Positions 1 to 7,681 of a stretch of DNA of 64,000 bases are shown here, piece by piece. Position numbers and translations under genes: made by a program. A model generated the notes under the pieces. The model was not told where the DNA came from, ran no database searches, and was given only the letters and a program-made list of their open reading frames with translations. Each line of letters starts with the position of its first letter. Position 1 is the stretch's first letter. The DNA comes from Lewinellaceae bacterium (GTDB lineage: Bacteria > Bacteroidota > Bacteroidia > Chitinophagales > Saprospiraceae). The stretch is from positions 1 through 64,000 of the forward strand of contig JADJUJ010000001.1 of the NCBI GenBank assembly GCA_016710765.1, read 5' to 3'.

Positions 1-395
1 GTGACTTCCATGCGAGGCGCCGGAATATCGAACACTTGACGCTTTTGGGTTACATCTACCACATCGGCTGGGGAAAAAACCTTCGAGCAGCAGGGGCAGG
101 ACGCAACATGATGCACCACAACGGCATCCGGTGTGTCCACCATCTTGAGTGTCTTGCCTTTGTGGCCAAACTGGCCACCGCTCTTTTTGGGCGGCCCTTT
201 GGGAAGGCCGGGCTTCTTGGACAAACCATCTGACGAGGGCGGCTTATGGCTGTTCTTGCTGTTCAGGTTCAGGCGCGAACGCAATTCGGCAACCTCAGCC
301 TTAAGGGCAGCATTCTCGGATTCCAAGGCCTCAACCCTGGCAAGTAAGGCCATGACCAAATCTTTTAATACCGATATGTCATTTGATGACTCCAT
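1..395 (-). CDS. IS66-family transposase, N-terminal part (runs off left edge)
   Basis: Reading leftward from the ATG at 395-393 gives 131 uninterrupted codons to the window edge. An in-frame TAA at 407-405 lies just upstream, which fixes the start. Residues about 5-45 form a leucine-rich coiled coil typical of the IS66 TnpC leader. A basic Asn/Ser/Lys segment with NSHKPPSSDG follows, then a zinc-finger-like CPCC around residue 100, as in the IS66 Zn-finger domain. The DDE core would lie outside the window. The usual small accessory genes tnpA and tnpB are not present upstream; an IS4-type element abuts instead, so the copy is probably rearranged. It cuts and joins DNA ends of its element if complete. 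Confidence 0.8.
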   Translation of the reverse strand, partial: MESSNDISVLKDLVMALLARVEALESENAALKAEVAELRSRLNLNSKNSHKPPSSDGLSKKPGLPKGPPKKSGGQFGHKGKTLKMVDTPDAVVVHHVASCPCCSKVFSPADVVDVTQKRQVFDIPAPRMEV

Positions 396-408
396 GAACC
401 AGATTTAT

Positions 409-1629
409 TAACTAAAACAGTTTTACATAGGAATTGGGTTGTGTGCCTAAGTTTTTACGAATAAAGGTAAGTATGTTTTTGCACAGTTGATTAGCCTTGT
501 GGACCACAACGAATTTAACAAATGTGTTGAACGCTACCAGGGCAATCATCGGGTTCGTCAATTTAGTTGTTGGCATCAATTTCTAAGTTTGAGCTTTGGT
601 CAGTTAACGCACCGGGAGAGCCTTCGGGATTTGGTAACCTGTTTACAAGCACACAATAGTAAACTGTATCACTTAGGCTTGACAACAGGAATCTCCCGGT
701 CAACTTTGGCTGATGCAAACGAGCAACGAGACTGGCGGATTTATGCTGATTTTGCTCAAGTGTTAATTCAAAAAGCTCGTACGCTTCAGGGGCTTCTTGT
801 CGATTTGGATGAGATAACTTTGGAAAACCAACTGTACGCATTAGATGCCACCACGATCGATTTATGTCTGGATGTTTTCTGGTGGGCAAAATTTAGAAAG
901 CATAAAGGAGCGATAAAACTGCACACTTTGCTTGATATTCGGTGCCAAATACCTTGTTTCGTGCATATTACAGATGGTTTGGTTCACGATGTAAATGTTT
1001 TGGACGTACTGGAGTTTGAGCGTGAGGCCTTCTATATCATGGACCGAGGGTACTTGGATTGGACTCGGTTATTTACTATTCATAGTGCAAAAGCATTTTT
1101 TGTTACCAGAGCAAAAAAGAACTTTGCTTTTACGCGGCAGTCCTCCAGCCCATCTGACCGAATGGCTGGTGTGATGTGTGATCAACTTGTGTACCTCAAA
1201 AATCTGGAAGCTATAAATGACTACCCTCAGAAACTCAGACGAATTAAATATCAGGACAAGGAACTAAAGAAAACCTTCGTTTTTATTACTAATCACCTGG
1301 AAGCAAGTGCCTTGGAAATCGCATTGCTCTACAAAAACAGATGGCAGATTGAATTATTTTTCAAGTGGATTAAACAACATTTACGTATCAAAGTATTCTG
1401 GGGAGAGACGCCAAATGCCGTGAAAACCCAAATTTGGGTGGCTGTGTGCTCCTATGTTTTGGTCGCAATTCTCAAAGAAAAACTCAAAACGTCACAAACA
1501 ATGAACGAAATTTTACAAATCTTGAGCGTGTCCGTTTTTGACAAAACGCCTGTAAATCAATTGATTATGAATAATTGCTCACAGAACTCAACGGATGATA
1601 GTCATAACTCCTTGACTTTGTTTTAGTTA
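409..1629 (+). mobile_element. IS4-family insertion sequence (DUF4372 subgroup)
   Basis: A transposase gene fills an interval bounded by an 11-bp perfect inverted repeat, TAACTAAAACA at 409-419 and its complement at 1619-1629. The right repeat overlaps the transposase stop codon. I see no matching direct target duplication outside the repeats. The left end sits almost against the IS66 gene, so one end may have been trimmed. Composition is visibly more AT-rich than the rest of the window. The element adjoins a truncated DUF418 gene on its right, consistent with past insertion into it. The exact outer boundaries are uncertain. Confidence 0.6.
487..1626 (+). CDS. IS4-family transposase (DUF4372 + DDE)
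   Basis: Counting from the TTG at 487 gives 379 residues. The N-terminal about 75 residues match the DUF4372 style (FSCWHQFLSLSFGQLTHRES). The DDE catalytic triad is visible: Asp120 in YALDATTID, Asp186 in YIMDRGYLDW and Glu289 in NRWQIELFFKWIK, the YREK-like signature of IS4. Homologues normally begin MNKGKYVFAQ. Here the same frame reads TNKGKYVFAQ from 457, so the ancestral ATG has become ACG. The next upstream in-frame codon set ends in TAA at 448-450. Translation would need ACG or the weak TTG, so the copy may be poorly expressed or inactive. The catalytic region itself is intact. Confidence 0.85.
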   Translation: MISLVDHNEFNKCVERYQGNHRVRQFSCWHQFLSLSFGQLTHRESLRDLVTCLQAHNSKLYHLGLTTGISRSTLADANEQRDWRIYADFAQVLIQKARTLQGLLVDLDEITLENQLYALDATTIDLCLDVFWWAKFRKHKGAIKLHTLLDIRCQIPCFVHITDGLVHDVNVLDVLEFEREAFYIMDRGYLDWTRLFTIHSAKAFFVTRAKKNFAFTRQSSSPSDRMAGVMCDQLVYLKNLEAINDYPQKLRRIKYQDKELKKTFVFITNHLEASALEIALLYKNRWQIELFFKWIKQHLRIKVFWGETPNAVKTQIWVAVCSYVLVAILKEKLKTSQTMNEILQILSVSVFDKTPVNQLIMNNCSQNSTDDSHNSLTLF

Positions 1630-2208
1630 GAACCGGACACTAGTGGGGTAATTCCAGGTTTGTTCCTTTTAGGGCTTTGGGTTGGGAGAAAAAAATGGCA
1701 CGAGAACATCGAAAAAATTCCACTTATCAAACTGATTAGTCTATCCGCTTTAATTGGGATTCCCTTATTGTTAATTAATTACTATTTCTCGACACCATCC
1801 AATTCTGAACTCGTTCGATATTTTGGTTCAATTGCAAAAGATGCATCAAATATTTTTATGCCACTTCTTTACATTGGTTTGGTACTTCGTCTTTATAAAT
1901 CAAAGATTACGCAAAGATTTGTAAGACAATTAATTCCAGTCGGTAAAATGGGACTAACCACCTATGTCATGCAATCTGCTTTTGGGATTTTTATTTTTTA
2001 TGGTTATGGATTAGGGCTGTTACTTAAATTACCAGGAACAGCAGCACTTGGACTTGGGTTGTTATTTTTTCTCATTCAAATATTGTTTAGTAATTGGTGG
2101 TTCAGCAAGTATAAATTTGGACCTTTAGAATGGCTTTGGAGAAGTGGGACAAATGGAAGATGGCAATCATTTAAGATTACTGAAGAACAAAAAATAACGA
2201 ACCGCTAA
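1627..2208 (+). pseudogene. DUF418 membrane protein, C-terminal remnant
   Basis: The open frame continues directly from the transposase stop and encodes about 193 residues with no plausible native start. It has at least five hydrophobic segments and ends in the DUF418 hallmark GPLEWLWRS near the C-terminus, followed by GRWQSF. DUF418 proteins are usually near 400 residues with many membrane spans, so roughly half is missing. The upstream IS4 element sits exactly where the N-terminal half should be, which points to truncation by the insertion or by a linked deletion. No N-terminal half is found elsewhere in the window. The function of the family is not firmly known; it is called a YeiB-like inner-membrane protein. 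Confidence 0.75.
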
Positions 2209-2227
2209 CAATGTATACTCGAAGTAA

Positions 2228-2353
2228 AGTGGTGAATACTCTTTAGGAGATGTTCCTAAATTTATTCAAAAATTTATTTTCCCGGTGATGGCAGGAATCG
2301 GAAAAACATTGGGCCTAGTTCAAATAAAAAACCGCCCAAATTTGAAGCAATAA
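2228..2353 (+). pseudogene. Short coding remnant (tail of an unidentified protein)
   Basis: Between an in-frame TAA at 2225 and a TAA at 2351 there are 41 open codons with protein-like composition (for example DVPKFIQKFIFPVMAGIGK). No start codon fits, and the piece follows the DUF418 stump in the same AT-rich stretch. It resembles the C-terminal tail of Bacteroidota cupin-type proteins, but the similarity is from memory and weak. The rest of 2209-2474 shows no gene. Confidence 0.25.
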
Positions 2354-2474
2354 TTGCCACCAACAATGCACGCAACACCAAAGGTCCAACCCACAAAGCC
2401 TTTGCAGGCACCGGTATGTGTGCCTCTGTTAGCCCCCAACCTTAACCTAAAAAATACAAAACCCTAACCCCCTC

Positions 2475-3451
2475 TTACTGCCATGGCAACTCCCTCGATT
2501 CCGTCAGCAACGCAGTTACCCCACCGATGCGCTGCACCCAATCCAGCCATTCGGGCAAAGCCTGCTCCAATTGTACAGTGGGTTGATAGCCCAGCTCCAT
2601 GCGGGCCAGGCTGATGTCGAGCACCGCATTGCGGGTGAGGTTGCGGAGAAACAGGGGCGTCATGTCCCCTATCCGCAAAAAAGCCAACAGGCGGAGCACT
2701 GGTATCGGAATCTGTTTTTCAGACAGTGTTTTGCCATACAATTCTGCGGTAATTTTGCGCACCATATCCACCAGCACCACGGGTTGTGCGTCGGTGATGT
2801 TGTACATCCGAAGCCCCTTCAAATCGCTGCGCAAACAGCATTCCACAGCGTGTGCAAAATTGCGGTAATGACAAATGGAGATGGTGGACTCCATGCTGCC
2901 GGCCTTGTACAGTACGCCGTTTCTGACCATGCGCAGCATGCGGGGCAGGATAATTTTGTCGTACGGGCCATACAGCAACCGGGGCCGCAACACAAAACAG
3001 GCTTCGTGCCGGCTGTGTTCCCGCAGCGTTTCTTCGGCCAGAAGTTTGGAGTAGCCGTAAGGCGAAAGCATCGCATTGTTCTGCTGGCCTGCCAGCATTT
3101 CGGAATGGGTTCGTCCTGGGGCAGGTACACCGAGGAAGAGGAAACATGGATAAAGCGCCGGCAGGCGGAGGTGGCTTCTGCAACATGAGCAGTACCTGCA
3201 ACATTGGCCGGAAAGAGTTGTTCTGCGCTGGCTTTATCATCAGAAAGTCCGGCGGCATGGATGCAAACATCCGCGGCGGGCAGGGCCAGCGGCCGCGCAA
3301 TGTCGGCCGGGATGTATTGTGCAAATTTCAGGAGATTGGGCGGTGGGGTCGCCATTCTGCCGGTGGCAATGATGTCGTGTCCCAGTTCTGAAAAATGCCG
3401 TACAAGGTACGCGCCAAGCGAACCAGTAGCACCTGTGATAATTATTTTCAT
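2475..3451 (-). CDS. NAD-dependent epimerase/dehydratase (extended SDR), one-base frameshift
   Basis: Two overlapping frames together make one protein of about 325 residues. The first frame starts at 3451 and carries the Rossmann motif TGATGSLGAYL at residues 7-17 and the strand HVSSSSVYLP. The second frame carries the catalytic YGYSK and the C-terminal substrate domain, ending at 2475. They join if one base is restored near 3101-3104 (a CCG that would read CCGG on the coding strand). The family converts nucleotide sugars or 3-beta-hydroxy substrates using NAD(P). Neighbours give no pathway. A sequencing indel is more likely than a true pseudogene because both halves are well conserved. Confidence 0.75.
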
Positions 3452-3680
3452 GGTGTTCCGCCTGTTTGCAAGTGATGCAAAATAGGCAGTATTTGATCAG
3501 CAACTGGATGTTAACCAGTTTTTCCAGGTTTTATTTTCGAATTTGCCTCAGCGGAAACTTTTTCCAGCCATTCGTGAAGGAATACTTTCGCAATGCGGAG
3601 AGTAACGCCAGACTACCGGATATTTTATAAATGCACCCCTAATGTGCCTCATGTGGCATACCTCATGTGCCCTTTTGTGG

Positions 3681-4155
3681 TTAATTTAACGTGAATTTTG
3701 GATAGGTTTTTCAAAATAAGTTGTCTCACAGGCCAAAAAGCAATAGGAACAACTTCGAATCCTCATTTTCCCGAAGGCAAAATATCTGCGAAGGTACCCG
3801 CTAAGTAAGCCCTACGTTCAGCGTAATCAGCGGGGTCTTCAGGAAACAAAAAAATTGGGTTTTAAGGCTCCAAAATTGGCATAATGGAATATTAAGATTT
3901 ATTTCCGATTTCCGATTACAGGAAGGATTTCCGATTTCCGATTACATGAATTCCGATTGTTGATTGGATTTAAGATTTTTGAATTATGATTGTCTCGAAA
4001 CCCGTACCTATACATGGTATTTATTTGAAATGACTTCGTGCTGTTTTCCCAAATCACAAATTTCAAATCCAATCAACAATCGGAATTCATGTAATCGGAA
4101 ATCGAAATCCTTTTCATGTAATCGGAAACTCTATCCAAAACTCACGTTAATTTAA
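3681..4155. repeat. Non-coding element bounded by nested inverted repeats
   Basis: The 742-bp gap 3452-4193 has no convincing gene but is highly structured. Outer arms 3681-3705 and 4131-4155 match as an inverted repeat at 23 of 25 positions. Inner arms 3925-3971 and 4065-4110 are inverted copies differing by a single missing base over 47 nt, separated by about 93 nt. A further copy of the unit TTTCCGATTACA lies just outside each inner arm (3903-3924 and 4111-4128). Just left, 3640-3672, the words CCTCATGTG are repeated. The layout resembles a MITE-like or palindromic dispersed element; it could equally be a long bidirectional terminator or structured RNA. Confidence 0.6.
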
Positions 4156-4193
4156 AAAACATCCAGCAGTGTGGGCCGACGCGCATTTGTGTT

Positions 4194-6056
4194 TTACTCC
4201 AATACCAGCACCTCCCGTTTGGGGTATTTGACCGAATACCGCAGGCCAAATTTTCGCTCTTCCCGCGGTGCAATGTCCAGTTTCCAGGATAAAATCTGCG
4301 TTTTGGGGTCTAGTTCTGCGCCCTCGTAGCGAAGGTCTTCCACGGAAATGTCCTTGTTTGTGGAGATGGGAAACTGATCCTGCACAGTAATCCGGATGGG
4401 TTGTTGCTTGTTGTTGCGAACCGAAATTTCGAAGGCCCGGGTATCTGTTTTATTGGCGCCGATAAACTGCCGGACGCTGAATTCCTTCAGCTTTGTTCTT
4501 TTCACCACAATGTTTTTATCCTGTCCGAGCGAGATATCGAGGGTATCGCCGGCATTTCGAGTGTCGAGCAAGGATTTACCGAGATAGGCGCCCTCGAAAA
4601 ACAGGTTCACTTCGCCGTCGAGCAGGTTGAGATCCTGCCAATCGGTAATGTACGCAGTGAGGTAAGCATTTTCGTCGAGTTTGGGCGCTGCAAAATATTC
4701 GTATTCGGCCGGCACCGTTTCCGATTTGATGTCGACAACATAAGATTTTCCATCGTTCAGGATGGTGTAGGGCAGTTCGATGGCAAAACTGACGGTGGTG
4801 GGCTGATAACTTTCCTCATTTTTCATGGGGATGGATTTATCCGCACGGCTTTCTTTTTTTGCGCTGCCCAGCATATTTGGTCGCTGGGCCCTCATTCCGG
4901 TAACCACTACCTCATTCAGCATCATATTGCCACCCAAAGCGATGTTGAGCGTGGGGGTGTTTACCGGCACCACTGAACTGGTATAGCCCGTATACAGCAC
5001 CTCCAATGCGGCGGGTGTTGGCGGAATATTCAGTACATACCGCCCGTTTAAATCAGTAAAAGTGCCGATGGTTGTGCCCTGCAAAATCACGGTGGCGCCA
5101 ATTAAAGGCTCGCCGCTGCCCTGATCGGTCACAATCCCGCTCACCTGGGTGATGCCACCCCGACCTTGCGAATTGTATCGCTGTACTTGCTGTTGGTATC
5201 CGAAACGCAGCATCCAGGGCTCCAGTTCGGGGGCAAAACCGCTGAGGGTGGGGTCGCCGCTCGACAAAGTGAGCTGCACATTTTTCCAATCTTCGCCCGA
5301 ACTTTGGTATACATTGGCTTTAAAAGACAGATCGATCGGGCTGCTGACGTCTTTTACCCGCAGGTCGTAATTGGCAAACCAGCCCGCATCTTTTACATAG
5401 TAAGTAATGTCGAAACCCGCGCTGGTGGCTGCGGCTGCGCTTACAGTAACATGAATTTCGCTGGTAGACAGTTCTTTTTGCTGGTTCAGGGCTTTAAGTT
5501 GAAGTTCTATTTTGCCCAATACGCTATCGATCACAGCAATGGCGTTGTTCTTTTCAATTTCCTGCAACAGCACTTCCGTCATGCGCTGCCGCTGAAAATC
5601 TACTGCTTGCCGGAGCTCCGCGGTACTGACCCCGTTGTTGGCGCCGCCGATGGACTGGTTTTTCTCCAGCATTGCTTTTTCCTGCCGGCAAACACTCAGG
5701 TGCGCATTTTGCAGTTGCCGCGCTTCCTGCTGACGGCGTTTTTGTGCTTCCAGTTGCAGGATTTCATCGCGGCGCTTTTGCTCCTCCAGACGGTTCAATT
5801 GATGCACGACGGAGAGGATGGTAAATACGCCATCGCCTTTAACCTGAATGCTGGTTTTGTCAATGTTGGGAGAAATGTCCTTGAAAACCAGCTCGGTTTT
5901 TCCTGTTTTTAGGGAGGTTTTAGCCGTTCGGTTTACCTGGGCGCCACGGAGAAAGACCGTCACCTTTTCGATATTGGACGTTACTTTTTGGGTTTCCTGA
6001 GCGCTCAGCAGGCTGCAGATGGCGAGTGATAGCAACAGCAATACAGTTTTTTTCAT
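4194..6056 (-). CDS. DUF4139/DUF4140 (MuiA-type) protein with inserted carboxypeptidase-like domain
   Basis: This 620-residue protein begins with a signal peptide (1-19). A DUF4140 domain follows at about 26-125, then a Gln/Arg/Glu-rich coiled coil to about 200, then the DUF4139 fold, which runs to the C-terminus. Inside DUF4139, about residues 300-365 form a carboxypeptidase-regulatory-like beta-sandwich (SGIVTDQGSGEPLIGATV), followed near 380 by NEVVVTG, the segment that precedes the plug in SusC-type TonB receptors. Such proteins are usually annotated as mucoidy inhibitor MuiA family and are envelope-associated; their reaction is unknown. The gene stands alone, 137 bp from its upstream neighbour. 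The insert is the odd feature and is discussed under findings. Confidence 0.85.
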   Translation of the reverse strand: MKKTVLLLLSLAICSLLSAQETQKVTSNIEKVTVFLRGAQVNRTAKTSLKTGKTELVFKDISPNIDKTSIQVKGDGVFTILSVVHQLNRLEEQKRRDEILQLEAQKRRQQEARQLQNAHLSVCRQEKAMLEKNQSIGGANNGVSTAELRQAVDFQRQRMTEVLLQEIEKNNAIAVIDSVLGKIELQLKALNQQKELSTSEIHVTVSAAAATSAGFDITYYVKDAGWFANYDLRVKDVSSPIDLSFKANVYQSSGEDWKNVQLTLSSGDPTLSGFAPELEPWMLRFGYQQQVQRYNSQGRGGITQVSGIVTDQGSGEPLIGATVILQGTTIGTFTDLNGRYVLNIPPTPAALEVLYTGYTSSVVPVNTPTLNIALGGNMMLNEVVVTGMRAQRPNMLGSAKKESRADKSIPMKNEESYQPTTVSFAIELPYTILNDGKSYVVDIKSETVPAEYEYFAAPKLDENAYLTAYITDWQDLNLLDGEVNLFFEGAYLGKSLLDTRNAGDTLDISLGQDKNIVVKRTKLKEFSVRQFIGANKTDTRAFEISVRNNKQQPIRITVQDQFPISTNKDISVEDLRYEGAELDPKTQILSWKLDIAPREERKFGLRYSVKYPKREVLVLE

Positions 6057-6212
6057 CGTTGTTTGTTTTGTTGGTGGAGCAGTGAAACGGAATACCCAGG
6101 ATGCGCAGCAGTGGGAAATTGCATAAAACTGTCTTACTTTTTTTTACCAAGCCGGGGCTCCAGGTCAGAGAACCAGCAAGTTTATCCTAAACAAAACGAT
6201 CTGCCACCCGTG

Positions 6213-6515
6213 CTATTGCACCAGGATTGTACCGTGTGGTAACGACCACTCCCTATCGAGTGTTATAATGACAATTTGATCGCCAGGCTTACACTGTTTC
6301 AGCACTGTGGCAGCGTCCACTGCATGGTAAGATCGTTGCGCAAACATCGTAAAGGTACCGGTTTCCCTGTCTTGGATGGCAACCATAAATTTTACCGATT
6401 TTCCGGGAATGGCCTCCGTCGGGCCACTTAATTCAACAGCATAAACACGCAACATACCCATTGATTCTGAGGAGAGGGTACATTTGCCATTGGGCGCATA
6501 TTCGTTCACCAACAT
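6213..6515 (-). CDS. Hypothetical protein, 100 residues
   Basis: An open frame from ATG 6515 to a stop at 6213 has ordinary codon use and fills a gap between two convincing genes. The protein has no signal peptide, no membrane segment and no motif I recognise. Its beta-rich pattern (alternating hydrophobic residues, SVKFMVAIQDRETG) suggests a small soluble fold. It is divergent from the regulator gene that starts at 6668, so the 152-bp gap could hold promoters for both; a TAAATTTG box at 6557-6564 fits the Bacteroidota -7 element for the rightward gene. The assignment as a real gene rests on position and composition only. Confidence 0.5.
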   Translation of the reverse strand: MLVNEYAPNGKCTLSSESMGMLRVYAVELSGPTEAIPGKSVKFMVAIQDRETGTFTMFAQRSYHAVDAATVLKQCKPGDQIVIITLDREWSLPHGTILVQ

Positions 6516-6667
6516 TTAAAGAATTGTAAAAGCAACAAAACACGGTCCAATAGTCCTAAATTTGAGATTGCTTTTTCATCGGGTTGCCTTCGTTGACTTT
6601 TGGCTGCAACAAGTCCAGCAAAAAGTTCCTCGGGGTTTACCGGTGCTTTGGCGTTTAACAAAACAGC

Positions 6668-7554
6668 ATGCGGAAAAATTTCCTGGTCATTAGTATACTC
6701 CTGTTTGCCGGCGCTTTGTCGGTTCAAGCCATTTGGCTGCAAAGGGTGTTTAGTGAAGCCCAGTTGCAGTTTTCCGACCGCGTCAACCTGGCATTGCGTG
6801 AAACCGCTCACGAGTTGCTCAAATCAATTGGCGACACCACCAGCACCATTCCACCGGTGCAACAAGATGCCGACAATGCCTGGCTGCTGCGCCTCAACCA
6901 CGCCTTTGATTACGAGTGCCTCCCTCCCCTACTTACAATGGCATTGAAAAACCACGCCATAGAGGGAAACTATGAGGTTGGCATTTACGACTGCCAGCAA
7001 AATAACCTCATCCTTGGGTATGCCGCCAGTACCAGCAACGAAGAGGCGCCGGTTGCCTGCAAAACGCGCGAGCAACCTTTTTCTTGCTTTTACCTCAAAC
7101 TTATGTTTACCGACCGGCATGTAGTACCCTTCAGCGAATCTTCCCTCCGGTTGGTGGCCATTCTGGCGCTGTTGATGGCAATTGTAGCGGCGGCCTGGTT
7201 GCTGCTGCGCCGAAAAAAACGCCCGAACCACCAACAGCATCCGAGCCCACTACAGCACTGCACTTCGGCCGGTCGGAACTGAATACCGTTCAACTCCTCT
7301 TAACCACCGCCGGGCAGGAAAAAAGCCTGACCTACAGGGAAGCCAAATTGCTGGCCTACTTTGTTGGCAAACCCAACCAGATTTTGCCTAGGGAACAAAT
7401 TTTACAGGATGTTTGGGAGGACGAAGGTATCATGGTTGGTCGCAGTCTCGATGTATTTGTGTCCCGGCTGCGCAAGCTGCTGCAGGACGACGACTCGATC
7501 AAAATCATGAGTGTGCATGGCATTGGTTACCGGCTCGAAACCAGCGACGTGTAA
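6668..7554 (+). CDS. Membrane-anchored one-component regulator with C-terminal OmpR-type wHTH; one-base frameshift at A7
   Basis: The first frame starts at 6668 and encodes an N-terminal hydrophobic helix (5-24), a periplasmic segment of about 130 residues with several cysteines, and a second helix (about 158-179) followed by RRKK. The frame then leaves the gene at a run of seven A (7213-7219). The next frame supplies a Trans_reg_C winged helix (KSLTYREAKLLAYF, ILQDVWEDEG, VFVSRLRKLL, VHGIGYRL) ending at 7554. Restoring one A, or a -1 slip on A AAA AAA, gives one protein of about 296 residues: periplasmic sensor, membrane, cytoplasmic DNA-binding domain. There is no phospho-receiver. The target genes are unknown. 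Confidence 0.75.
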
Positions 7555-7681
7555 ATCGAGGCTGACACGATAAAAATTTCAGTCCCTGATCGCGCATTAC
7601 AATGGGCAATTCCTCACCTTTGCAGTCCCTAACTAAAAAGCACTTGGGTATCTTTCAGATCCCGGGCATCAAAATATTGCT

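Noticed and set aside
563..889. Minus-strand gene within the IS4 transposase
   Set aside because: It overlaps the catalytic region of a well-supported transposase and has no recognisable features.
5166..5912. Plus-strand open frame within the DUF4139 gene
   Set aside because: Antisense to a protein with clear domain order; the composition is that of a shadow frame.
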